Shown: positions 1-10,234 of the stretch, piece after piece
Position numbering within the stretch: position 1 is the first letter of the stretch
How the letters are laid out: every line of letters starts with the position of its first letter
Assembly (NCBI GenBank): GCA_035295845.1
Contig: DATGIF010000030.1
Span: forward strand, 1 to 58,312
Direction of reading: 5' to 3'
Origin: Palsa-892 sp035295845
GTDB taxonomy: Bacteria; Pseudomonadota; Alphaproteobacteria; Rhizobiales; Xanthobacteraceae
Length of the DNA stretch: 58,312 nt
Made by a program: the position numbers and the translations under genes
The notes under the pieces: model-generated
Seen by the model: only the letters and a program-made list of their open reading frames with translations
Told to the model about the DNA's origin: nothing
Databases searched by the model: none

Positions 1-162
1 AACGGCGCGCCGCCCCGCGACTGCATGGCGGGCTGTTTCGCGCCCACGCGATCCGACACCCTCGAGTCCACGGTCAGGACCCGATCAGAAACGGATTGCG
101 TTCAATAGCCGAATGCTTCTGCTCCTCGACATACTCTCCATCCCCTTCGATCGCCCGCAGCT
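1..162. other. unassigned stretch at window edge
   Basis: No gene can be supported here. The plus strand is open from base 1 to a TAG at 106-108, which could be the tail of a gene entering from outside the window. The minus strand also carries an open stretch just past the IclR stop that reads plausibly as protein, but it has no start of its own. Neither is recognisable. Confidence 0.3.
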
Positions 163-948
163 CTAACGGCTGTTTAAGGCAGCTTCCACGTTTCGCGCCA
201 TGTTCACAAGGCGCGGGCCGATGTCGTTTTCGAGGCGGTCGCGGGTCAACTGAAACGCGGGCGCACCGCAGTTGAAGGCGAAAGCTCCGGAGCCGTCGGC
301 CGGAACCAGCGGCACGCCGACCGCCCGCACATCGGGCTGCCAATCTCCCACCGAGATCGTGAAGCCCTGATGTGTAAAGTCCTTGATGGCCTGTTCTATT
401 CCGGCGCGAACCTTGGGCCAGCGATCGCCTTCCCGGCGGGCAATATGTTCCATCAGCCAGGTGCGCTCCTTCTCCGGCGTGGCCGCGAGCAGCGCGCGGC
501 CCATCGCGGTCGTGGCGATCGGGATGCGCGCGCCGAGATCGAGGCGCAGCATCATCGTGGCCGTGCTGCGGCAATGCTCGATATAGATCAGGTTCAGGCG
601 GTCGCGGCTGCCGAGCGCGACGGAAGCACCGGTATAGTTCGCAAGCTCCTGCATGTAGGGCCGCGCGATCTGGCGGATGCGCATGTTGGCGAGCGCGGAG
701 TAGCCGATCGACAGCGCCGCTGGTGCCAGCTGATATTTCGAAAGCCGCTCATGATGCGTGAGATAGCCGAGCTTGGTGAGGGTGTAGGTAAGCCGCGAGA
801 CGGTCGCCTTGGGAAGTCCGGCCCGCGTCGCGATCTCCTGATTGCCGAGAAGCCCTTCGGTCGCCGTGAAGGCGCGGAGTACATCGAGACCGCGGGCAAG
901 CGCCACGACGAATTTGCGGTCATGCCCGGCCGCTTGCGCGTTGCCCAT
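163..948 (-). CDS. IclR family transcriptional regulator
   Basis: Predicted DNA-binding regulator of 261 residues. An N-terminal winged helix-turn-helix (ALARGLDVLRAF, then NQEIATRAGLPKATVSRLTYTL) is followed by the IclR effector domain (GYSALANMRIRQIARPYMQELA, then TTAMGRALLAATPEKE and FTISVGDWQPDVRAVGVPL). The ATG at 948 (MGNAQAAG) is preferred to an upstream start that adds 32 residues unlike the family. It is divergent from pimF across 271 bp that hold a near-perfect palindrome. By position it probably controls the dicarboxylate beta-oxidation genes; the effector is unknown. The Rhodopseudomonas pim operon is, from memory, under a MarR-type regulator, so an IclR protein would be a different arrangement. 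Confidence 0.9.
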   Translation of the reverse strand: MGNAQAAGHDRKFVVALARGLDVLRAFTATEGLLGNQEIATRAGLPKATVSRLTYTLTKLGYLTHHERLSKYQLAPAALSIGYSALANMRIRQIARPYMQELANYTGASVALGSRDRLNLIYIEHCRSTATMMLRLDLGARIPIATTAMGRALLAATPEKERTWLMEHIARREGDRWPKVRAGIEQAIKDFTHQGFTISVGDWQPDVRAVGVPLVPADGSGAFAFNCGAPAFQLTRDRLENDIGPRLVNMARNVEAALNSR

Positions 949-1078
949 GGCGGGGCGAGCTTGCGTGCTCCAGGTCTCGTACGCGGTCACGTGAAGCCAC
1001 CCAATGCAGGAATGACAGGCATGAATTGACAGGGATCGAAGCAATTCCTAGCGTTGCGGTCAATCTTGCAGAACAAAA

Positions 1079-1093
1079 TTCCGCAATGCGGAA
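1079..1093. promoter_or_regulatory. candidate IclR operator
   Basis: Perfect palindrome TTCCGCA-A-TGCGGAA in the gap between the IclR gene and pimF, about 125 bp upstream of the pimF start. Its size and symmetry suit IclR-family operators. A weaker inverted repeat, TGCTTG-N7-CAAGCA, lies at 1140-1158. Assignment to this regulator is by position only. Confidence 0.5.
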
Positions 1094-1219
1094 CCCTGAA
1101 TTCGAGCCTTGCCGTCGCCATTCGAGCCCGATTCACGCTTGCTTGCCGCAAACAAGCAGGCGCAGATTTCGGAATAAAAGCGCCGGATAAAAATCCGCCG
1201 AGAGGGAAGGAACGTCATC

Positions 1220-3319
<2,100 letters not shown>

Positions 3320-3329
3320 AAGGGAAACC

Positions 3330-4505
3330 ATGCGCGAAGCCGTCATCGTCTCCACCGCCCGCACGCCGATCGGCCGCGCCTATCGCGGCGCCTTCAACAT
3401 GACTCACGGCGCCGATCTCGGCGGCCACGTGATCAAGCACGCGGTCGCGCGCGCGAAGATCGACCCCGCCGAGGTCGAGGACGCCATCATGGGCTGCGGC
3501 CTGCCGGAGCGCGCGACTGGCGGCAACATCGCCCGCCAGGCGGCGATCCGCGCCGGCATGCCGGTCACGACCGGCGGCATGACGGTCAACCGCTTCTGCT
3601 CTTCCGGTTTGCAGACGATCGCGCTCGCGGCGCAAAGAATCATGACGGGCGAGGCGGACGTGCTGGTCGCGGGCGGGCTCGAATCGATCAGCCTCGTGCA
3701 GGATGGTCGCGTGCCGCCGGTGCCCGATCAGTGGATCGTCGAGCACAAGCCCGCGATCTACATGAGCATGATCGAGACCGCCGATATTGTCGCCGAGCGC
3801 TACCAGGTGACGCGCGAGTCACAAGACCAGTTCGCGCTGGTAAGCCAGAAGCGCACCGCCGCAAGCCAAGCCTCGGGGCGTTTCGACGCCGAGATCGTGC
3901 CGCTGAAGACCACGAAGAAGAACGTCAACAAGGACACGAAGGAAGAGACCTTCGAAGAGGTCGAGCTGAAAAAGGACGAGGGCAACCGCGCCGACACCAC
4001 GATCGAGGGTCTGCGGGCGCTGAAGCCCGTGCGCGAAGGCGGCTTCATCACCGCCGGCAATGCGAGCCAGCTTTCCGACGGCGCTTCCGCCTGCGTCGTG
4101 ATGGAGGCGAAGCTCGCCGAGAAAAAGGGCTTGAAACCGCTCGGCACCTTCCGCGGCTTCGCGGTGATGGGTTGCGAGCCGGACGAGATGGGGATCGGCC
4201 CCGTTTTCGCGGTGCCGAAGCTCCTGAAGAACCAGGGCCTGAAGATGGACGACATCGACATCTGGGAATTGAACGAGGCGTTCGCGAGCCAGGCGCTGTA
4301 TTGCCGTGACCGGCTCGGCATTCCGCAGGAAATCTTGAACGTCGACGGCGGCGCGATCTCGATCGGCCATCCCTACGGCATGAGCGGCGCGCGCATGACC
4401 GGCCACATTCTGATCGAGGGCTCCCGCCGCAAAGCCAAACGCGGCGTCGTGACGATGTGCATCGGCGGCGGCATGGGGGCGGCTGGCCTCTTCGAAATCC
4501 ACTGA
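3330..4505 (+). CDS. pimB: acetyl-CoA acyltransferase (thiolase, PimB type)
   Basis: Thiolase of 391 residues for the last step of beta-oxidation, releasing acetyl-CoA. It shows the acyl-accepting cysteine in NRFCSSGLQT (about residue 90), the glycine/histidine loop GGAISIGHPYGMSGAR and the second cysteine in CIGGGMGAAG near the C-terminus. The ATG at 3330 is chosen because GAAAGGGA lies just before it and the protein then starts MREAVIVSTARTPIGRA like the family; a longer reading overlaps pimF. It sits between pimF and pimC in one tight operon. Confidence 0.93.
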   Translation: MREAVIVSTARTPIGRAYRGAFNMTHGADLGGHVIKHAVARAKIDPAEVEDAIMGCGLPERATGGNIARQAAIRAGMPVTTGGMTVNRFCSSGLQTIALAAQRIMTGEADVLVAGGLESISLVQDGRVPPVPDQWIVEHKPAIYMSMIETADIVAERYQVTRESQDQFALVSQKRTAASQASGRFDAEIVPLKTTKKNVNKDTKEETFEEVELKKDEGNRADTTIEGLRALKPVREGGFITAGNASQLSDGASACVVMEAKLAEKKGLKPLGTFRGFAVMGCEPDEMGIGPVFAVPKLLKNQGLKMDDIDIWELNEAFASQALYCRDRLGIPQEILNVDGGAISIGHPYGMSGARMTGHILIEGSRRKAKRGVVTMCIGGGMGAAGLFEIH

Positions 4506-4514
4506 GAGGACGTC

Positions 4515-5717
4515 ATGGACCTTCGCTTCAACGACGAGGAAATCGCCTTTCGCGACGAGGTACGGGCGTTCTTCAACAAGAACCTGCCCGAGAACATCCG
4601 TCGCAAGATGGTGGAAGGCAAAAAGGTCGGCAAGGACGACATCGTCACCTGGCAGCGCATCCTCAACAAAAAGGGCTGGGCGGTGCCGCACTGGGCGAAG
4701 GAGTGGGGCGGCACCGGCTGGAGCGCGGTGAAGCAGTACATTTTCCTCGACGAGATGCAGCAGGCGCCGGCGCCGCCGCCGTTGCAGTTCGGCGTCTACA
4801 TGGTCGGGCCTGTCATCATCGCCTTCGGCAGCGAGGCGCAGAAGAAACGCTTCCTCCCGCGGATCGCCAATATCGACGACTGGTGGTGCCAGGGCTTCTC
4901 GGAGCCCGGATCGGGATCGGATCTCGCCTCGCTCAAGACGTCCGCCAAGCGGGTGGGCGATCATTACGTCGTCAACGGCCAGAAGACGTGGACGACGCTC
5001 GCCCAATACGCCGACTGGATCTTCTGCCTCGTCCGCACCAATTCCGAGGCAAAAAAGCAGGAAGGCATTTCGTTCCTGCTCATCGACATGAAGTCGCCGG
5101 GGGTTACCGTGCGGCCGATCCAGACCATCGATGGCAGCCGCGAGGTCAACGAGGTCTTTTTCGACGACGTGAAAGTGCCGGTGGAAAATCTCATCGGCGA
5201 GGAAAACAAGGGCTGGGATTACGCGAAATTTTTGCTCGGCAATGAACGCTTCGGCATTGCCCGCGTCGGCCTCTCGAAGGAGCGCATCCGCCGCCTGAAG
5301 GAGCTTGCCGCGCTCGAACGCGTCGGCGAGAAGCCGATGATCGAGGACGAGCGCTTTCGCTCGAAGATCACGGCGGTCGAGGTCGAATTGAAAGCGCTTG
5401 AGATGACGCAGCTTCGCGTGGTCGCCGCCCACCGCAATGGCAGCAACAAACCGGATCCCGCGTCCTCGATCCTCAAGATCAAGGGCTCCGAGATCCAGCA
5501 GACGATCAGCGAGCTTCTGTTCGAGGTGGTCGGGCCCTATGGCCTCCCGTATCAACCGGCACAAATAGACGGCGATCGCGTGAACGAGCCGCCGATCGGG
5601 CCAGATTACGCAGCCCCCTTGGCGCCGACCTTCTTCAACTGGCGCAAGATTTCGATTTATGGCGGCTCGAACGAAATCCAGAAAAACATCATCGCCAAGG
5701 CGATCTTGGGGCTCTAA
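4515..5717 (+). CDS. pimC: acyl-CoA dehydrogenase, large subunit (PimC type)
   Basis: FAD enzyme of 400 residues that introduces the 2,3 double bond into an acyl-CoA. It has the acyl-CoA dehydrogenase order: helical N-domain, middle beta domain (WWCQGFSEPGSGSDLASLKT, then QKTWTTLAQYADW) and C-terminal helical domain (YGGSNEIQKNIIAKAILGL). The sequence resembles pimeloyl-CoA dehydrogenase large subunits, and the next gene is a second, diverged acyl-CoA dehydrogenase as in pimC-pimD. It starts 9 bp after pimB. Substrate chain length cannot be read from sequence; dicarboxylyl-CoA is inferred from the cluster. Confidence 0.9.
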   Translation: MDLRFNDEEIAFRDEVRAFFNKNLPENIRRKMVEGKKVGKDDIVTWQRILNKKGWAVPHWAKEWGGTGWSAVKQYIFLDEMQQAPAPPPLQFGVYMVGPVIIAFGSEAQKKRFLPRIANIDDWWCQGFSEPGSGSDLASLKTSAKRVGDHYVVNGQKTWTTLAQYADWIFCLVRTNSEAKKQEGISFLLIDMKSPGVTVRPIQTIDGSREVNEVFFDDVKVPVENLIGEENKGWDYAKFLLGNERFGIARVGLSKERIRRLKELAALERVGEKPMIEDERFRSKITAVEVELKALEMTQLRVVAAHRNGSNKPDPASSILKIKGSEIQQTISELLFEVVGPYGLPYQPAQIDGDRVNEPPIGPDYAAPLAPTFFNWRKISIYGGSNEIQKNIIAKAILGL

Positions 5718-5747
5718 GCGCCGGGGCATTAGGGGTTGGGGTAAGCA

Positions 5748-6896
5748 ATGGACTTCGAGTTGAGTGAGGAGCAGCGCCTCCTGAAGGAGAGCGTCGGGCG
5801 GCTGCTCGCGGACCGCTACGGCTTCGAGCAGCGCACCGCCTACATGAAGGAGCCGGGCGGCTTCAGCCGGGCGCTGTGGAAGCAATATGCGGAGCTTGGC
5901 TTGCTCGCGCTGCCTTTCGCCGAGACGGATGGCGGCCTCGGCGGCAATCCCGTCGACGTGATGATCGTAATGGAAGCGTTCGGCAGTGCGCTCGTGCTCG
6001 AGCCCTATTTTGCCACCGTGGTGCTGGCGGGCGGCGTGCTGCGGCACGCCGGAAGCGACAAGCAGCGCGCCGAGATCGTTCCGAAGATCGCCGGCGGCAG
6101 CCTTTTGCTGGCGCTCGCACATTCGGAGCGGCAGTCGCGCTACGATCTCGCGGACGTCGCAATGACCGCGAAGAAAGACGGCGCGGGTTATGTGCTCGAT
6201 GGTGCCAAGGGCATCGTGCTCCATGGCGACAGCGCCGACAAGCTCATCGTCTCGGCGCGCGTTGCCGGCAAGCAACGTGACCGCGACGGCATTGGCCTCT
6301 TTCTCATCGACGCGAAGGCGCCGGGCGTTTCGATCCGCGGCTATCAGACCGTTGACGGGCTGCACGCCGCCGAAATCGCGCTCTCGGGCGTGAAGGTGGG
6401 GCCGGACGGCATCCTCGGCGAGCCGGGAAAGGCGCTTCCCGTAATCGAGCGCGCCGTCGACGAGGCGATGGCGGCGCTATGCGCCGAAGCCGTCGGCGCC
6501 ATGACAGTGATGCACGAGGTCACCATCGATTATCTCAAAACCCGCAAGCAATTCGGCGTGCCGATCGGAAACTTTCAGGTGCTGCAGCATGCCGCCGCCG
6601 ACATGCTGATCGCGACGGAGCAGGCGCGCTCCATGGCGCTCCTGGCCGCCATGATGGCCGGCGAAAATAACGCCGTGGAGCGGCATAAATCGATCGCCGC
6701 CGCCAAGATCCAGATCGGCCGCTCCGGCCGCTTCGTCGGCAAGACCGCGACGCAGCTCCATGGCGGCATCGGCATGACGATGGAGTACAAGGTCGGCCAT
6801 TATTTCAAGCGGGCGGTCGCGATCGATATCTTGTTCGGCGATGCCGACCATCACCTCGCCGCGCTCACCAGAATGGGCGGATTGCTCGCGGCTTAG
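5748..6896 (+). CDS. pimD: acyl-CoA dehydrogenase, small subunit (PimD type)
   Basis: Second acyl-CoA dehydrogenase, 382 residues, starting MDFELSEEQRLLKESVGRLL. It is more diverged in the middle domain (LALAHSERQSRYDLADVAMT replaces the usual TEPxxGSD segment) but keeps the C-terminal domain (KTATQLHGGIGMTMEYKVGHYFKR). This asymmetric partner is typical of PimD, which pairs with PimC. It ends the plus-strand operon. Its stop overlaps, tail to tail, the last 4 bp of the carboxyltransferase gene on the other strand. Confidence 0.88.
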   Translation: MDFELSEEQRLLKESVGRLLADRYGFEQRTAYMKEPGGFSRALWKQYAELGLLALPFAETDGGLGGNPVDVMIVMEAFGSALVLEPYFATVVLAGGVLRHAGSDKQRAEIVPKIAGGSLLLALAHSERQSRYDLADVAMTAKKDGAGYVLDGAKGIVLHGDSADKLIVSARVAGKQRDRDGIGLFLIDAKAPGVSIRGYQTVDGLHAAEIALSGVKVGPDGILGEPGKALPVIERAVDEAMAALCAEAVGAMTVMHEVTIDYLKTRKQFGVPIGNFQVLQHAAADMLIATEQARSMALLAAMMAGENNAVERHKSIAAAKIQIGRSGRFVGKTATQLHGGIGMTMEYKVGHYFKRAVAIDILFGDADHHLAALTRMGGLLAA

Positions 6897-8440
6897 GGCC
6901 TGAGCGGCGTTGCGACCGGCCCCGGTTCGCGCAGCTTGGCGGCGAGATTGGCGAATTCGCAGACCAGCGGGCGCGTGTCGCGCGGATCGATGATCTCCTC
7001 GACGAGAAATGTCTCGGCCGTTCGAAACACCGAGCGGAAACGGTTGAGCCGCTCCTCGATCTCGATGCGGAGCTTTTCCGGCTCCTTCGCGGCCTCGAGT
7101 TCGGATCGATACGCCGCTTCGATGCCGCCCTCGACCGGCAGCGAGCCCCAATCGCCCGAGGGCCAGGCGAAGCGATAGTGCAGCTTCGCATGGTTGGTAT
7201 GGCCGGCGCCGGCGACGCCGAAAATCTTGCGGATCAGAACCGAGCACCACGGCACCTTCGCCTGATAGATCGCCGCGAGCGCGCGGGCGCCGTGACGGAT
7301 GGTGCCCGCCTTCTCGGCCTCGAGGCCGATGACGAAGCCCGGCACGTCGACGAAATTCACGACCGGCAGATGGAAAGTGTTGGCGAGATCGACGAGGCGC
7401 GTCACTTTTTGCGAGGCTTCCGCCGTCCAGCCGCCGCCGTAGAAGAACGGGTCGCTCGCAAGAATCGCGACCGGCCAACCGTCGAGGCGCGCGAGCCCGC
7501 CGATCGCCGAGCCCCCGTATTTGCGGCCGATTTCGAGAAAGCTTCCGCGATCGACGACGGCGTTCACGATCTTGCGCGCATCATAGACCTTGCGGCGGTC
7601 GCGCGGCACGGCCTCCAGCAGGAATTCCTCGCGCCGCTCGACATCGTCCGTCATCGGACCGCGCGGCGGTAATTCGTACACGGATGAAGGGAGATACGAT
7701 AGAAATTGGCGCGCCCGCGCGAAGGCTTCCTCCTCGCTCGCCACCACGTCGTCGATGGCGCCGGCCTTGGCGTGGATCGCCGCACCGCCGAGTTCTTCCT
7801 TGGTGAGGTTCTGCCCGATGCGCGCGACCACCGGCGGGCCGGCGATGAACATTTGCGAGATGCCCTCGACCATCACCGAATAGTGGCTGGAGACGAGCCG
7901 CGCCGCGCCCAGGCCCGCGACCGAGCCGAGGCCGAGCGCCACCACCGGCACCTGTCCAAGATTGGCGACGACCCAATCCCAGGCGGGATTGGCCGGGACG
8001 TAAGTGAAGCCCATGGTCTCGATGGTCTTGACCGAACCGCCGCCGCCGGTGCCGTCGACGAGCCGGATGAGCGGGAGCCTCAACTCGTACGCCATCTGCT
8101 CGGACATCACCTGCTTGCCGCGGATCGAGGCGTCGGCGGCGCCCCCGCGCACGGTGAAATCGTCGCCGCCGACCACGACCGGCCGGCCGTCGATCTTGCC
8201 GCGGCCGAAGACGAAATTCGCGGGCTGGAGATCCACGAGCTCGCCCGCCTCGTCGTAGCTCCCCTTGCCGGCGATCGAGCCGACCTCGTGGAAGCTTCCG
8301 GAATCGAGCAGTTTTTCGATACGCTCGCGCACCGTGAGCTTGCCGGCGTCGCGGTGGCGTTTCACCTTCTCGGCGCCGCCCATTTTCTTGGCGAGCGCCT
8401 TCCGCTTCTTCAATTCTTCAAGCTCAGGCTTCCAGCTCAT
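6893..8440 (-). CDS. acyl-CoA carboxylase, carboxyltransferase subunit
   Basis: Carboxyltransferase of 515 residues of the PccB/MccB/MmdA family, moving CO2 from carboxybiotin to an acyl-CoA. Both crotonase-like halves are present: the acyl-CoA side near residues 60-250 (FVFGRGKIDGRPVVVGGDDFTVRGGAAD, LVDGTGGGGSV, GLGSVAGLGAARLVSSHYSVM) and the biotin side after 290 (PVVNFVDVPGFVIGLEAEKAGTIRHGARALAAI). ATG 8440 is preferred to an upstream GTG because GGGAG lies 5 bp before it. A biotin carrier gene diverges from it about 100 bp away, but no biotin carboxylase subunit is in the window. The acyl-CoA substrate is unknown; adjacency to pim genes suggests a short or dicarboxylic acyl-CoA. Confidence 0.88.
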   Translation of the reverse strand: MSWKPELEELKKRKALAKKMGGAEKVKRHRDAGKLTVRERIEKLLDSGSFHEVGSIAGKGSYDEAGELVDLQPANFVFGRGKIDGRPVVVGGDDFTVRGGAADASIRGKQVMSEQMAYELRLPLIRLVDGTGGGGSVKTIETMGFTYVPANPAWDWVVANLGQVPVVALGLGSVAGLGAARLVSSHYSVMVEGISQMFIAGPPVVARIGQNLTKEELGGAAIHAKAGAIDDVVASEEEAFARARQFLSYLPSSVYELPPRGPMTDDVERREEFLLEAVPRDRRKVYDARKIVNAVVDRGSFLEIGRKYGGSAIGGLARLDGWPVAILASDPFFYGGGWTAEASQKVTRLVDLANTFHLPVVNFVDVPGFVIGLEAEKAGTIRHGARALAAIYQAKVPWCSVLIRKIFGVAGAGHTNHAKLHYRFAWPSGDWGSLPVEGGIEAAYRSELEAAKEPEKLRIEIEERLNRFRSVFRTAETFLVEEIIDPRDTRPLVCEFANLAAKLREPGPVATPLRP

Positions 8441-8539
8441 GCGCTCTCCCACGCCTTGACTTCGCGCCCTCTTGATCTAGCAAGCTGAATGCGCGCTCCG
8501 CAAATCGCGTTCCATGCCGCGAAGCTTACGGATGAAACC

Positions 8540-8761
8540 ATGCCTGAAATCAAGGTGACCTCGGAGCTGAACGGCATGGTGCAGAAAGTCGAAACTTCGC
8601 CGGGCGGCAAGGTGAGCGCGGGCGACACGCTCATCGTGCTCAATTGCATGAAGATGGAAATTCCGGTGCTCGCGCCAAAGGCTGGCACGGTGAAAGCGAT
8701 CCTGGTCGAGGAAGGCGCGGTCGTGGCCGAGGGCCAGACGCTTGCGACGATCGAGACCTGA
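8540..8761 (+). CDS. biotin carboxyl carrier protein (biotinyl domain only)
   Basis: Free-standing biotinyl domain of 73 residues: MPEIKVTSELNGMV, then the biotin-acceptor lysine in NCMKMEIPV at about residue 40, then KAGTVKAILVEEGAVVAEGQTLATIE. There is no proline/alanine linker or other domain, so it resembles stand-alone carriers such as MmdC-type gamma subunits. The ATG at 8540 is chosen because the fold begins there; an in-frame start at 8489 would add 17 unlike residues. It is divergent from the carboxyltransferase gene and probably its partner. Its stop abuts the cysG stop on the other strand. Confidence 0.85.
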   Translation: MPEIKVTSELNGMVQKVETSPGGKVSAGDTLIVLNCMKMEIPVLAPKAGTVKAILVEEGAVVAEGQTLATIET

Positions 8762-10234
8762 TCAGCCCGTCGATTTCGACTTCCGAGGCTTCGGCAATTC
8801 GGCCCGGTCTGCGCGAAAATCGGCAAAGGCGCGGCCGATCATCACAAGCAATGGCCCGCCGAGCGAGGATGCGGCAATGCGCGATGGCAGGTCGGCAATC
8901 GGCGCTTCGAGGACCGCCTCGTCGATTCGCGTCGCGCGCGCCACCGCGACCGTGGGCGTCGCGGGATCGAGGCCGTGCGCGATCGCCTGTTCCGCAAACT
9001 CGGCGATCGTTTTCGTCGGCATGTAGACGACCGTCGTTGCCGCCGGATCGGCGAGGCTTTGCCAGTCGAAATCGGCGGGCAGTTTTCCGTCCTCGGCGTG
9101 GCCGGTGACATATTGCAGCCGCCGCGCCTCGCGGCGGTGCGTGAGCGAGACCGCAAGCCGGCCCGCGGCCCCTTGTGCCGCGGTGACGCCGGGCACCACC
9201 TCGACCGGAATTCCTTCCGCACGGCAGGCCGCGATCTCCTCGCCGGCGCGGCCGAAAATCATCGGGTCGCCGCCCTTCAGCCGCACCACGCGCTTGCCGG
9301 CACGCGCAAGCGAGATCATCAACGAATTGATCTCTTCCTGCTTGCACGAAGGCCCCGACCCGGTCTTGCCGACGAGCATCTTCTTCGCCTCGCGGCGGGC
9401 GAAGTCGAGAATTTCCGGCGCCACGAGATCGTCGATCAGGATCACGTCGGCCGATTGCAGCGCGCGCACGGCGCGGAGCGTGAGCAACTCCGGATCGCCG
9501 GGGCCGGCGCCGACCAGCGTGACGGAGCCGCGTTCCGCCGCCTCGCCCTCTTCGCGCGTCTCGGCGAGAAACTTTTCGAAATCCGCCGGCGTCGGCTCCT
9601 CGTTCGGATTTCTGACGGCATGCGCGGTGAAGGCCTGCCAGAAGCGGCGGCGGCTCGCGAAGGAAAGGCCGGCGGATTGCACTTTCGACCGCCAACGCCG
9701 CGCGGCCTCGGCCCAGCGCGAAAAGCCGAATGGAATGAGCGATTCCAGTTTGGCGCGGATCGCCTGGCCAAAAACAGGTGCCGCGCCGTCGGTGGAAACG
9801 CCGATCACGAGCGGCGAGCGATTGACGATGGCGCCGAAAGCGAAGTCGCAGAAGGCGGGCTTGTCGATCACGTTCACCGGCACGCCGCGCGCGCGCGCGG
9901 CCGCGGCAAATCGCGCGGCTTCCTCGTCGGTCTCGCAGCCACCGATGGCGATCGCCGCATTTTCGAAATCTCCGGCCTGCCAAGCGCGGCGATGAATGAT
10001 GATCTCGCCTTTCGGCGCTTCCGCCGCGAGCGCGAGCAACTCCTCGGACGGCTGCCCGGCGTAAACATCGACGGCGGCACCCGTCGCCGACAACAGCTCC
10101 GCCTTCCACACCGCGCCGGCGCCCGTGCCCGCTACAACCGCGCGTTTGCCTTCGAGCGCGAAGAAAAGCGGCAGCCGCGAAAGCGCCTCCATGCGCGGCG
10201 GCTTCGCCTCAGACGGTCTGCGCCGATCGTTCAT
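8762..10234 (-). CDS. cysG: siroheme synthase CysG
   Basis: Trifunctional enzyme of 490 residues making siroheme from uroporphyrinogen III. The N-terminal part is precorrin-2 dehydrogenase/ferrochelatase (nucleotide fold VVAGTGAGAVWKAELL, then DFAFGAIVNRSPLVIGVSTDGAAPV). The C-terminal part from about residue 240 is the SAM methyltransferase (VTLVGAGPGDPELLTLRAVRAL, VVRLKGGDPMIFGRAGEEI, EVVPGVTAAQGAAG). ATG 10234 is used; this overlaps the end of nasA by 26 bp, and an ATG at 10192 is the alternative. As last gene of the nitrate operon it supplies the cofactor of the nitrite reductase. Confidence 0.92.
   Translation of the reverse strand: MNDRRRPSEAKPPRMEALSRLPLFFALEGKRAVVAGTGAGAVWKAELLSATGAAVDVYAGQPSEELLALAAEAPKGEIIIHRRAWQAGDFENAAIAIGGCETDEEAARFAAAARARGVPVNVIDKPAFCDFAFGAIVNRSPLVIGVSTDGAAPVFGQAIRAKLESLIPFGFSRWAEAARRWRSKVQSAGLSFASRRRFWQAFTAHAVRNPNEEPTPADFEKFLAETREEGEAAERGSVTLVGAGPGDPELLTLRAVRALQSADVILIDDLVAPEILDFARREAKKMLVGKTGSGPSCKQEEINSLMISLARAGKRVVRLKGGDPMIFGRAGEEIAACRAEGIPVEVVPGVTAAQGAAGRLAVSLTHRREARRLQYVTGHAEDGKLPADFDWQSLADPAATTVVYMPTKTIAEFAEQAIAHGLDPATPTVAVARATRIDEAVLEAPIADLPSRIAASSLGGPLLVMIGRAFADFRADRAELPKPRKSKSTG

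Noticed and set aside
3819..6365. 848-codon open frame antisense to the thiolase and acyl-CoA dehydrogenase genes
   Set aside because: Rich in Arg/His/Asp/Leu as expected of the reverse frame of a high-GC gene; no domain is recognisable, while the plus-strand genes are clear.
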